Source: an uncultured Arachnia sp. (lineage in GTDB: Bacteria > Actinomycetota > Actinomycetes > Propionibacteriales > Propionibacteriaceae). From it: a DNA stretch of 64,000 nucleotides. The notes beneath the pieces were generated by a model. That model was not told where the DNA came from. It saw nothing but the letters and a program-made list of their open reading frames with translations, and searched no databases. The DNA lies in NCBI GenBank assembly GCA_947493705.1, contig CANLSH010000006.1, forward strand, positions 1 through 64,000, read 5' to 3'. Positions 27,036 through 36,700 of the stretch are shown here, in pieces; position 1 is the stretch's first letter; every line of letters begins with the position of its first letter. The position numbers were made by a program, and so were the translations under genes.

Positions 27036-27640
27036 GCCCGAGGAGGGCCACCACCGACGGATGTTTTCTCCATGTCGAGGTCGCGGCGGCGCAGGCCTCG
27101 GATCTCGCCAGACCGGAGACCGCCGAGGACGGCCACTGCAAGGGCGGGCCGGTAGTAGTCCTCGACGGCGTCGAGGTACGGCCCGACCTCCAGGACGCTC
27201 AGCGCCTCGGCGGCGCCCTTGGCCCGAGGCTTACCTGCTCTGATGATGCGGCAGGGGTTGGCGGCGATCGGCTCGTCGTTGACGGCGTCGTTCATCAGGT
27301 GCTTGAGCAGATCGGAGGACTTGCCGTTGATGGTCGGCGTGTCGGGCAAGCCTTCGTGCCAGCTCCGATCCGAAAAGTAGTGGGCAGTTGGCAGGTCCTT
27401 CGACACGCCCGGCTCCTTCGTCGCGGGGCTACTCAGGAAGCGGTGGGCGGTAAGTCGTGCTCGACCCGCGTCTGGAGCCTGAGGGCTGCGGCGCTCTGCT
27501 TGCGCTCGTATGGCGCCGGGGGAGTCCGCTTGGCCTGGGCGTTCGACCGACGTCCGAATGCTTGCCAGTACTTGGCGTCCTCCAGATGAGTGAAGCTCTT
27601 GGACTACCGCTTTCCGTCAGGTCCGATGTAGCGGACCTGG
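27036..27640 (-). pseudogene. Tyrosine-recombinase (integrase) relic
   Basis: Leftward reading gives an AP2-like arm-binding start (IGPDGK, then SKSFTHLEDAKYW) interrupted by TAG. After decayed sequence it gives a core-binding and catalytic start (LKHLMNDAVNDEPIAANPCRIIRAG to ALAVAVLGGLRSGEIRGLRRRDLD), which contains the first catalytic arginine. The HxxR and tyrosine box are missing, because the frame runs into the end of hsdR. It probably belonged to the element that brought in the RM region; repeat copy C lies 235 bp upstream of it. Confidence 0.75.
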
Positions 27641-27743
27641 GAGTCTTCGCTCCGGCGTGCGTCAGGCGCGTGCGGCGATCCGCTTTCGGGTTCGGGTGGC
27701 CTCGACACGCGGCTGCTCGTTCCTCGCGGCCGCTACTCGGCCA

Positions 27744-27866
27744 GCGGTGGGGGTGGTTGTACCTCGGTGGGCGGTGGGGGTGGTTGCACCTCGATCGGCG
27801 GTGAGAGTGGTTGCACCTTGGCCAGCGGTGGGAGTTGTTGCACCTCGGTCAGCGGTGGGGGTGGCG
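27744..27866. repeat. 27-bp minisatellite, 4 full copies plus a partial
   Basis: Units start at 27744, 27771, 27798, 27825 and 27852, each beginning gcggtg. Consensus is close to gcggtgggggtggttgcacctcg plus four variable bases. Copies differ at 3-6 positions. The unit is an exact multiple of three, so a leftward frame reads nine-residue repeats (ADRGATTPT), but no start, ribosome site or family supports a protein. Confidence 0.8.
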
Positions 27867-27874
27867 CGAAACGT

Positions 27875-27918
27875 GGGTTCCGGGTTGTGGACCTCCGTAG
27901 AGAGTTTGAGAACCCCTG
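27875..27918 (-). repeat. tRNA/tmRNA 3'-end-like repeat, copy C (decayed)
   Basis: gggttccgggttgtgga is shared exactly with copy B, and aacccctg with both other copies. The middle is diverged and a few bases longer, so the T-arm is no longer well formed. It sits just right of the integrase relic and minisatellite. Confidence 0.5.
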
Positions 27919-28018
27919 CCCACACCTGAAAACCTTGTCTTTGCGCAGGTCACGGGGCTTCTACAGCCACGACCAGCGCTCCTCCGAGCCTACCGTTTCC
28001 GATTCCAGGGGTCGAGTG

Positions 28019-28381
28019 ATGCGATCACTTGGGATGGCTCAAACCCTCCTGCGGCCCGAGCAGGTCGATGATCTGGTGGCGCAGTATCGCGAGGGCGCGA
28101 CGCTCGTGGAGCTGGCATCCCGCTTCGGAGTGAACCGCCGCACGGTCGCCATGCACCTCACCCGTCGAGAGGTGACGATCCGCCGTGGACGGTTCGATCC
28201 TTCCCGCATCCACGAAGCAGCCGACCTCTACCTCAGCGGGTTGACGCTGGTAGAGGTCGGCGTGAAGGTTGGGGCGGGGCCTCAGGCTGTCCGCCGAGCG
28301 CTCGCTTCGCACGGCGTCGTGATCCGGCCTGGCGGGCGCTGTGGTTCTCGCATCACGGCACCCACTGCCGTGGGCGGTTGA
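28019..28381 (+). CDS. Small helix-turn-helix DNA-binding protein
   Basis: 120 residues from ATG 28019, with aggggtcgag as a possible ribosome site. Two HTH units are seen: LVAQYREGATLVELASRFGVNRRTVAMHL and, repeated, LYLSGLTLVEVGVKVGAGPQAVRRAL. Such paired HTHs resemble the DNA-binding tail of serine resolvases, but no catalytic domain is attached. It could be a regulator or a resolvase remnant. The frame is open further upstream through the minisatellite, but that part is not protein-like. Confidence 0.6.
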   Translation: MRSLGMAQTLLRPEQVDDLVAQYREGATLVELASRFGVNRRTVAMHLTRREVTIRRGRFDPSRIHEAADLYLSGLTLVEVGVKVGAGPQAVRRALASHGVVIRPGGRCGSRITAPTAVGG

Positions 28382-28383
28382 GC

Positions 28384-28755
28384 CTAGACACGAAGGGCTG
28401 GCTCACGCAGGCTCGCCTCGACGCGCGAGTCGTGGCGCTGGTGACGGCGGACCGCAGCCTCGCGCAGGAGCGCACGGATGAGCAGAGCGACGCTCAGGGG
28501 TCCCATGATGATGAACTTGAGCGCGTTCCAGCATGCCCACAGCACGATGAGGTGGAGCCAGCCTGGGCCGCCGTCGGCTGCCGAGCCAGAGCAGATGCTG
28601 GCGATCAGGATGTACGGAAGGGCGACCAGCATCGCGGGTATCCCCCACTTGAGTCCGCGACGCGTGCGGATGGCAGCGAGCAGTCGGTTGCTCGGCATGT
28701 AGCGGTGCAGGTAGTCGCGGGTGCGAACGCTGAGCGTCCAGATAAGGCGGAACAT
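28384..28755 (-). CDS. Small membrane protein next to dprA-like gene
   Basis: 123 residues from ATG 28755 (ribosome site agagg). The pattern is an amphipathic basic start (MFRLIWTLSVRTRDYLHRYMP), a first hydrophobic helix (IPAMLVALPYILIASIC), a second (WLHLIVLWACWNALKFIIMGP) and a basic tail. This small two-helix protein is common in actinobacterial mobile regions, often under misleading transporter names. Its function is unknown. It is convergent with the HTH gene and divergent from the DprA-like gene. Confidence 0.65.
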   Translation of the reverse strand: MFRLIWTLSVRTRDYLHRYMPSNRLLAAIRTRRGLKWGIPAMLVALPYILIASICSGSAADGGPGWLHLIVLWACWNALKFIIMGPLSVALLIRALLREAAVRRHQRHDSRVEASLREPALRV

Positions 28756-28951
28756 GATCGGCCTCTCGTCACACGTGTTACTCCGTCGAGGAGGCAGAAC
28801 GTGTGTGAGTGCCCGAAGGCCGTCCCGGAGGACCCGCAATATGAGGAGAACCTGCCTCACCATCCACTGTACGCCGGGGGCGGCGTTCACGGAACCCTCC
28901 GGCTCCCGCGTCGCCGCGCGCACCTCTCTGTATGAGTGAGAGGACCCGACG

Positions 28952-29983
28952 ATGACGACCTTGAGCCAGGTAATCCAGGACGAGCGCACAGCACGGATGG
29001 CGCTGTCGATGCTCGTCGAACCGGATGATGCCGTGACCGGCCGCCTCCTGGGCGAGCTCGGTGCGCTTGAGCTGTTTCGGTTCGTCGAGGGTGAAGACGC
29101 GGCGCCGGGGCTCAGTACCGTTGACGCGCAGGTGTGGCGTGCCCAGTTCCAGCGCTCAGACACTCGGACACTTGAACAGAACCTCGTCGGAGCCGAGCGC
29201 GCTGGTATCGGCACGCTGATACCCGACGACAAGGAGTGGCCATCCGCACTCGACAATCTTGGCGACCGACGGCCATACGTCCTGTGGACTCGTGGCACGA
29301 CATCGTTCCTCGCGCGACCGCTCAACGATCTCGTCACGATCACCGGAGCGAGGGCCGCGACCTCGTACGGCGAGCATGTGGCCGCGGAGTTGGCGTCCTA
29401 CCTCGCCAACGCTGAACGGATAGTGCTGGCCGGCGGTGCGTACGGTATCGAAGGGGCTGCCCATCGAGCGGTGCTGGCATCCGGTGGCGACACGATCGCG
29501 GTCATGGCGAACGGCGTTGATCGTCCCTACCCGATGGGTCACCGTAAACTACTTGAGCGAGTAGCCGACCTCGGCCTCATGGTCAGCGAGGTTCCACCCG
29601 GCGCAGTGCCGACGCGTCATCGCTTCCTCGCTCGCGCACGCCTGATGGCCGCGCTCTCCGCAGCGACCGTCGTCGTCGAGGCTGGTGTTCGCTCTGGATC
29701 GATGACCGTCGCCCGGCGCGCGCACGAACTCGGCCGCGCCGTCGGAGCTGTTCCCGGTCCAGTGACCAGTGCGACGAGCACCGGCCCCAATCTCTTGCTC
29801 GCACAGAGACTCGCTCATGTTGTCGCGCATGCGGGTGATCTGACGCGCCCGCGCCAACCGACGGAGACGAGATCGCTCAGTCACGAGAGCGGGCAAGTCT
29901 TCACAGCATCCGATCCCCAGGCTCCCATGTCACGCGACTCGGCGCGCAGCCATCAGGGCTCCCGGCCAACGTTGTCGAGGTGA
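28952..29983 (+). CDS. DprA/Smf-like protein in a defence context
   Basis: 343 residues with a DprA Rossmann-like domain: LVTITGARAATSYG, IVLAGGAYGIEGAAHRAVL, MANGVDRPYP and SAATVVVEAGVRSGSM. Housekeeping DprA loads RecA on incoming ssDNA. This copy has a different N-terminus, no winged-helix C-terminus (a low-complexity tail instead), and lies among defence genes rather than beside rnhB or topA. Mobile DprA-like proteins of this kind occur in defence islands; the substrate here is not known. Confidence 0.75.
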   Translation: MTTLSQVIQDERTARMALSMLVEPDDAVTGRLLGELGALELFRFVEGEDAAPGLSTVDAQVWRAQFQRSDTRTLEQNLVGAERAGIGTLIPDDKEWPSALDNLGDRRPYVLWTRGTTSFLARPLNDLVTITGARAATSYGEHVAAELASYLANAERIVLAGGAYGIEGAAHRAVLASGGDTIAVMANGVDRPYPMGHRKLLERVADLGLMVSEVPPGAVPTRHRFLARARLMAALSAATVVVEAGVRSGSMTVARRAHELGRAVGAVPGPVTSATSTGPNLLLAQRLAHVVAHAGDLTRPRQPTETRSLSHESGQVFTASDPQAPMSRDSARSHQGSRPTLSR

Positions 29984-30023
29984 AAGTCCGCGTTCATGCG
30001 CACCGCAGGATCAGGTCTCGCTG

Positions 30024-32585
30024 TCAGACCTCGATCACTGCGGCCACCTGCTGGTAGACCGGTGTCCAGAGGTCGACTTCCACCTCGGGGGCCTCGATGC
30101 TGACGACGAGCGAGTAGTTGACGCCTTTGTCGCTCTGATCCATCTTCGGCCGGTTCTTCCACCAACCTGCGACGGGGTACACAACGACAGCCTCTTTGGC
30201 CGCGAGGTCAGCGGCCGACCCCGACCAAATATCGGTGTGAAGCGATCCGGCCGAGGTCTGCTGGTCACGGCCGAAAAGCCAACCGCTCTCGGTATTGAGT
30301 GCCAGTGGCTTCTCATCTACATCGCGTGCCTGCTTATTGACGCGCTGGCGGAACGCGTCAAGGTTATCCTCGGGTCGTTTCATCGCGAAGCGCAACCCAT
30401 GAGAGGGATAGACGTATCGGCCCGTCCAGCCGCGACTCGATGGATTTGGTTCTACAAAGTACGAGAGGGTGACGCGCAGCCGAACTTCAGTCTCCCCGAG
30501 CGCGGACAACTCGTCGATGGGCCACGGCAGGCGATGCAGGTTCATCTCGCGCGCTTTCCCGCTGCTGGAATTCCCGTCACGCTCGTATGGATGGATGACT
30601 GCCTCGTCCACCAGTGTCAGCGCATTGGTTGCGCTGCGCGTAGCGCGTTCCAGGCTGGGCACGCCCATCCCGTAACGACGAAGCAAGTTGACCGCTGCTC
30701 CCTTTGTGCTCGCGGCCGTGATTCGCGCTTGCATCGCGTCAGTCCACTCGGCGGAGTGGACTATCAGGGCGCGGACCGTCTCGGGCCTCAAATGAGGATA
30801 GGCGGCCCGGATGTCGGCTGCGACTGCCGCGACCTGGGCCGTGGCTGCCGAGGTATCCCGCGTGGTCGTAAAGAAGCCCTCGCCTGGGTGTTGAAGACGA
30901 GTGGTGAGGATCGCGAGGTTCTCAGGCGTGTCCACCTCTGAGCCGTCAGGGGTCCGAGCAAGGTTCCCACCAGGTGCAACGACATCCGGTTTGAACGGCC
31001 ACCGCTTCTGATCAAAGGACACGGAGGTTCGGCTGGTCGGCGCTAGTTCACCACGAGCGGCAATCGGTACGTATCCTGCGAAGACGTCGGGGGCGTGATC
31101 CATCGCGTCATGCTCGGCGTAGGCTCCAACCGCGAGCGCGTTCCACGACTGTGCCGGGTCTTCGACTCCTTCCGCGTCGCTACGATCGAGGTGATTGTCC
31201 TCGGCGCGCACGTCACGGATGTTGCCAGCGGAAACGACAAAGAGCCGGGGCGTCGGCTCCTCGTCTCGGTTCAGGTAGGTGAACTTGGGGACGCTGTCAT
31301 CAATCGCACGGCCGAAGGTCAGGGCATCGAGCGTGGCTGACCATGCGGTTGGACGCCCGGACTCCTGCTTCGGACGGTCTTCGACACGATGCCCTGGGTT
31401 TGGCGCAGCGGCAGGTGCAGTGATGGCCAGCATGAACACCCGGGCCCGATTCAGTGCTGAAATCTCGGGCTGATCGATCGCTCTCGCCGTCACGGCCCCG
31501 TACACATCGGGATCGTTGTCCCCAGTGTCAGGGAGCAGCTTTACTGATTCGAGCCGATGCTCCAGACGGATGCGGTGCTGAGCGCCGACTGCGGCTTGCA
31601 GGTCTCCATAGAGCGCAAGTCCTGCCATCTCGGTGCCGTGTGCGTGGATCGCCACATCTTTGCGCCAACTTGGCTCAACCGAGTGAAGATCATCGGCTGC
31701 GAGTGAGTCTTCCAATAGCGGGTGCCCGGCTTGCACGCCACGGTCGAGGAGGCACACCACGGGCGCGTCGGTTCCAGCGTGCTCGACGCGAGATTGCAGC
31801 TCGCGCACCCAGTCGCGCTGTTCGAATGCGGATAACCCTGGAAGGAACGATGCTACTTCGTGAGGGCGACGCAACTCGGCGATGTCGTCAATGCTCCGGA
31901 AGGTCATCGCGAGTTGTTCGCTCGTGGCGCGGATGAGCACGACCGTTCGGTCACCGAATCCGAGGTAGTGGTCGCTCACAGGGAGGTTGTGCTGCTGGGC
32001 GTACGCCGTCAGTCGGGCATACTCCTGGCCGTCAATGACTCTGAGCCACAGTTCCCACCAGCGGGATTCGGTGGGGTTGGTCGGGTACTCGTCAGCAGGG
32101 TCCGTCCACAGCTCTCGGATCGTTGCGCGACGGATCGAGGCAATACCTTCGATCAGAGCCGCGTGCTTCGGCTTCCCTTCTGCGACCTCCGCAGTCTCGA
32201 CGTACTGCTCAAGCTTCTTGAGGAAGAACTCCTTCTGCCCTTCGGGGATAAAGACCGTCGCGTTTGAGACCTCACCTGCGGGGGTCGATTCATGTTGGAC
32301 AGCGACAAGCTCTGGCTGGGCACCAGGCCGACGCGACTCCAAGCTCTCGAACATCAAATCGAGACCAGGAAAGGAGGCGAAGGTGAGGTATGTGCCCGTG
32401 GTCTCAGGCTCATCTGCCGGAGGAACCCAGGCGGCCTCGAACTCTTGAGTCAGGCGCTTCCCGTGCTCGCTCCGGCTCCCGCCGAACCCTCCACCCCGGC
32501 TCGTCACCGGCGTCGTGATAGGCGTGAAGGACTCAGACGCGGGCGGCGTGGGCACCAGGATGTGCGGACGGTCTCGCTCAGCCAT
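30024..32585 (-). CDS. ietS: Subtilisin-like serine protease, IetS-like
   Basis: 853 residues, with no signal peptide, so cytoplasmic. An unknown N-terminal domain (1-270) precedes an S8 core with triad D281 (CLLDRGVQ), H316 (HAHGTEMAG) and S579 (RDTSAATAQ), plus oxyanion N455 (VSAGN). The usual GTS is DTS here. The gene starts 5 bp after the AAA ATPase stop. The pair AAA ATPase then cytoplasmic subtilisin matches IetAS, a two-gene anti-phage system. How the ATPase and protease cooperate is not settled. Confidence 0.78.
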   Translation of the reverse strand: MAERDRPHILVPTPPASESFTPITTPVTSRGGGFGGSRSEHGKRLTQEFEAAWVPPADEPETTGTYLTFASFPGLDLMFESLESRRPGAQPELVAVQHESTPAGEVSNATVFIPEGQKEFFLKKLEQYVETAEVAEGKPKHAALIEGIASIRRATIRELWTDPADEYPTNPTESRWWELWLRVIDGQEYARLTAYAQQHNLPVSDHYLGFGDRTVVLIRATSEQLAMTFRSIDDIAELRRPHEVASFLPGLSAFEQRDWVRELQSRVEHAGTDAPVVCLLDRGVQAGHPLLEDSLAADDLHSVEPSWRKDVAIHAHGTEMAGLALYGDLQAAVGAQHRIRLEHRLESVKLLPDTGDNDPDVYGAVTARAIDQPEISALNRARVFMLAITAPAAAPNPGHRVEDRPKQESGRPTAWSATLDALTFGRAIDDSVPKFTYLNRDEEPTPRLFVVSAGNIRDVRAEDNHLDRSDAEGVEDPAQSWNALAVGAYAEHDAMDHAPDVFAGYVPIAARGELAPTSRTSVSFDQKRWPFKPDVVAPGGNLARTPDGSEVDTPENLAILTTRLQHPGEGFFTTTRDTSAATAQVAAVAADIRAAYPHLRPETVRALIVHSAEWTDAMQARITAASTKGAAVNLLRRYGMGVPSLERATRSATNALTLVDEAVIHPYERDGNSSSGKAREMNLHRLPWPIDELSALGETEVRLRVTLSYFVEPNPSSRGWTGRYVYPSHGLRFAMKRPEDNLDAFRQRVNKQARDVDEKPLALNTESGWLFGRDQQTSAGSLHTDIWSGSAADLAAKEAVVVYPVAGWWKNRPKMDQSDKGVNYSLVVSIEAPEVEVDLWTPVYQQVAAVIEV

Positions 32586-32590
32586 CTTCG

Positions 32591-33589
32591 CTAATTTGCC
32601 CCGTCAGTCCGCCGCTTGGGGCGGGGACGTTCTTCCAAAGCGATGACAACATCATCGGTTCGCACTTGAGTGCGTTCACCAAGGACGGTTCGCTTAGCGG
32701 CGTTCTCGGCTGCGGTCGCGATCTCAGCGTGGCTCAGACCACGAGCTGCCGGGATGATTCTTGTCCAGCTCAGGTTGTGGATCTGGAAGGACGCGAGCCG
32801 GTTCTTGATGACCGACTCCACTGCTGCGTCGTCTGGCAGAGCGAAGTCCATCACGGTGTCAAATCTGCGGAACAGCGCGTTGTCCAACAGACTTGGGTGG
32901 TTTGTTGCAGCGATGATGACGCTGTCTGATGTGTCCTCTTCAAGGAACTGTAGGAACGAGTTGAGTACTCGGCGAATCTCTCCTACGTCGTTCTGTGCGG
33001 CGCGGTCGCCACCGAGAGCGTCCACCTCATCGAAAAGGTAGACGCCACGAGTCTCGGCGAGCGCATCGAATACGAGACGCAGTTTCGCGGCGGTCTCTCC
33101 CATGAACTTCGTCAGCACCGTGTCCAGTCTGATCGAGAACAGCGGAAGTCCGAGTTCGCCGGCGATCACACGCGCTGTGGATGTCTTCCCGGTGCCCGGC
33201 GGCCCCGTGAGTAAAAGACGCCGGGCAGGGGTCAGGCCATGTCGTGCCAGCGCGTCACGCTGCCTCTGTTCCAGCAGTACGTGCGTCAGTCGTTCGTGGA
33301 GATTGTCCGTGAGCACGAGGTCACTCAGTCTGGCCTCGGGGTACGAGACGTTCAGCAGCGCCCCGAGCTCACCCTTCGGCTGAGCGAACGGAACCACGGC
33401 GGCGATGCGGGCTCGTTGGCCAGATCGCTCACGGAGGTCGTTGACGAGGTCGCGAAGCTCCTGAGCGAACTTTGACTGTCCGGCGCGTGCGGCCTTGGCC
33501 GCGACCTGCATCGCCACAGCGTAAAACTGCGGGTCGTCGCCGTCGGCGTGGCTCTTCACGAGCGCCTTGACCTGATCGTTGGTCGCCAT
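32591..33589 (-). CDS. ietA: AAA ATPase, IetA-like
   Basis: 332 residues from ATG 33589, whose ribosome site is gaggagg; the frame extends to 33781 but without family sequence. The AAA module has Walker A GPPGTGKT (129-136), Walker B YLFDEVDAL (D187-E188), sensor 1 (IIAATNH) and an arginine-finger region (NALFRRFD). It is the first gene of the two-gene IetAS-like operon. About 200 bp separate it from the relaxase gene, which reads in the same direction. Confidence 0.82.
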   Translation of the reverse strand: MATNDQVKALVKSHADGDDPQFYAVAMQVAAKAARAGQSKFAQELRDLVNDLRERSGQRARIAAVVPFAQPKGELGALLNVSYPEARLSDLVLTDNLHERLTHVLLEQRQRDALARHGLTPARRLLLTGPPGTGKTSTARVIAGELGLPLFSIRLDTVLTKFMGETAAKLRLVFDALAETRGVYLFDEVDALGGDRAAQNDVGEIRRVLNSFLQFLEEDTSDSVIIAATNHPSLLDNALFRRFDTVMDFALPDDAAVESVIKNRLASFQIHNLSWTRIIPAARGLSHAEIATAAENAAKRTVLGERTQVRTDDVVIALEERPRPKRRTDGAN

Positions 33590-33786
33590 CAGGGGACCTC
33601 CTCTCAGTGGCACGCCTCCAAAGCCGGGTGGTGATCCTCTAAGCGTACCGGTAGCGGCCTCTCGCTGCTGGAGCACCTGCCGAGAGAGACAAGGTCGTGC
33701 CAGATGCTCCCTCTGCCCACGACACGGGTCAGTTCGAAGCAGGTGGACGACAGTATCCTCCGCAGATCGCCCGCCTGCCACAGGAC

Positions 33787-36700
33787 TTACAGCGAGCGAC
33801 CGAGCGATCTGTGCTCGACCGGCCGGGGCCCGCTACGTCCTGTGCGCGTACCGGCAACTTCGGTTGCTTGCGTGAGCGCGGATCGCGCCCTCGCGGCGTC
33901 GATCTTCTGGGCGGCCGACTCGGGCGGGGGCCCGAGGGGTGCGTCGTCGGTGATGCGGTACCGGTCCCGGTAGGCGGCGACCACGCGTGCGGACTTGCGC
34001 CAGGCTGCGGCTCGACGTCGGTCGTTGGGCGGCGTTCCAAGAGCCTTCGTCCACGGCGCCCACTCGGTCAGGGCGTCGTCGAGTACTGCGTCAGCGCGCG
34101 CCTCGATCAGTTCCTCTCGCTCGTCGAGAGCCGCTCGCATCTCAACGTCGATGACGCCGTCCGCCGATGGGATGAGGCCGGCGATGAGGCGCGCTGGTTT
34201 GCGAGTCCTGCCCGAGCCTGCGGGACGGGCGGTGGCCCGCTCGACGCGGTAGTGGAGGACGGCGGCGATGTCGTCCGCGTCACCAAACCCGCGCGCGGCC
34301 ACGAGGCGCGGCAGGAGGGCATCGACATTGTGATGGTTCGCTTCAGCGCGTCGGAGCTCAGCCGCGAGCGGGCCGAACGCCTCGGACTCGATGGCCTTCT
34401 CCGCCTGTTCGTCGGTGAGCCCGGAGCCGCGGATGAGGATGGCCCAACGGTCGTGTTGGGCTGAGGCGGCGATGGTCTCGTACTCGGCGGCGAGTTGAGC
34501 GATCGAGCCCCACTGCTCGTGCTCGGCGACGATGGTCTCGTGCGCCGAGAGTTCGGCCCCACTGTGCTGCAGAACGCCGCGGAGTACGCTCCGCGCGGTG
34601 GCATGCGGGTCGTCACCAGGGTGCGGCTGGGCATGGTCGTCGGCGCGGTCGAGAGCCACGTAGGCGTGGTTCGCGTGCCGGCCTCGGGTCATCGCGACGT
34701 AGAAAGTCTCCCTCGTCGAGGTCGGTTCGACCAGGACGTGCGCGGTGTCGGTCGTGATGCCCTGGGCCCGGTAGGCGGTAACTGCATAGCCGAGATCGAC
34801 ATGCTCGGCCACGTACGAGCCTGGGAGGACGATGCTGCCGCCGAACCTGCGCCCACGCCTGCGAGCCCTGAGGGTTCCGTCGTCGCGGTCAGTGGTGCCG
34901 GTCCCGTAGTCGCGTGCGATGGTGACGGTCCCGTCGTCGCCGACGGCGGTGACGGTCCAGATGTCGCCGTTGCGCACCCAGTCCCGCCCGGCCAGGGTGC
35001 GGAGGTTCCGGTTGTTGAGGCGCGTGATGATGGTGTCGCCCACGCCGGCGGCGGTGCCGGCACGCAGTTCGACCTCGCGGTCGGAGTTCAGCGTTTTGTT
35101 GAGGATCAGGTCGGCACGGGCGCGACGGTTCAGTGCGGTCACGTCTTCGTGGGTTTCGGCGATCAGCACCGAGACCAGTCCCGCGTCACGGTCGGCGCGC
35201 CACGCGTTGTAGGCAGCATCGGTCATCGCCTCGCCGTCGCCGTCGGTGATGCGCTCGTGGGCGAGGTAGGTGTCGATAGCCACCGTGCGTCCGTGGCGTA
35301 GCTCGAGTGAGGCGGTCTTCTCCCAGGTGTGGGTGAAGCGGTGAACGTCGACGAGTTCGGGAGTGTCGGCTCGGTCTCTGGCGATCATCGCGAATGCTCC
35401 GCCGGCGTCCACGGATTGCAGCTGGGCGTGGTCGCCGACCAGCAGCACCTTCGCGCCTGCGTCTTGGGCGAGGTGTGTGATGCGGTCCAGTGACAGGGTG
35501 CCAGCGAGGGAGGCTTCGTCGATGATGACGAGCTGGCCCGCCTCGAACGTGGTGCCGTGGATGAGGTGGTTCTGCCACCACTTCGCCGTGTTCTCCGTCG
35601 CGATCCCGATATCGTCGGCGAGAACCTGTGCTGCGACCGCTGACGGCGCGAGACCGACGACCGACCCGGTGCCGTGCTCAGCCTCCCACGCGCGGCGGAG
35701 CGTGTTCATGGCGGTTGTCTTGCCCGCCCCGGCGGGACCGACCAGCACGTCGAGCATCCGTCCCGACACCGCAATGCGGCTCAAGGCGTCGGCTTGGTCG
35801 TCGCCGAGCATTCGGCCGTCCGCGTCGGGTCTGCGCGTGATCCTCTCGACCGTTGCGAGTGGCACCGTCGGACCGGCCAGGTTCGCTGCTCGTTCGAGGA
35901 GTCTGTCCTCGGCCGCGAGCTGGGACTCGGAGGTGAACACGGTCGAGCTCTTTGGGCGGAACACGGAGGTGCCGTCGGGGCGGCGGAACACGACGGGCGA
36001 GGAGGCGAGTTCGGGCGGCGTCAGCCGAAGGGAAACGAGCTCGGCGGCGTCGGCGACCATCGCAACGATGGCTTCGCGGTCCTGCATGGTGGCGAACCGC
36101 CAGCCCATAGTCTGTCGGGATGCCTCAGCCATGAGATTCCATCGCCGCCAGGTCGAACGCTTCTCACCGACCACCTCGACGACTGAACGCCCAATCTCGC
36201 CGATTACGTCGAGCGGCACGTCGTCGGCGCGCAGCAGGAGCGGCTTGTCGTTGTCGGTGATCTCGCGTGCCCACATCGTCACGTCCCGCCCCAGCACCTT
36301 CGTTGCGCGGGTTCGCCACTCCGCAGTGAGATCGGCAAGGGATCGGACCTGCTTCTCGGGCCGCGTGGCAAGGGTCGCTTGGGCTCTGAGTTTCATGATG
36401 ACTGCTGGTGTCGGACGTCGTCCGTGCGCTGCGACGTAATCAGCGATGAGACGGTCGGTCTCGGCGTCGATGTGACGAGCGCGGGTAGAGAACTCGGCGA
36501 CCAGTTCCTCGGGCACTCCAGTGATCGCCCATGCTGGGTTCCGGTCCCGACCCATCTCGCGCGCCTCCCAGGAAACGCCGAAGGTGCGCGTCATGTGGTC
36601 GGCGAACACGGCTTCATGTAGTTCGGAGAGGGCGACGACGGCGGCGTGCATCGGCCTGCCGTCGAGCGAGCGCCACTTCCCATCGAGGACGGTCCTGGCC

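Noticed and set aside
27744..27866. Possible CRISPR array
   Set aside because: Units are contiguous with no unique spacers, and no cas gene is present, so it is a plain tandem repeat.
27662..27925. Leftward frame encoding repeats of ADRGATTPT
   Set aside because: The repeat comes from the 27-bp minisatellite. No ribosome site, start context or known family supports translation.
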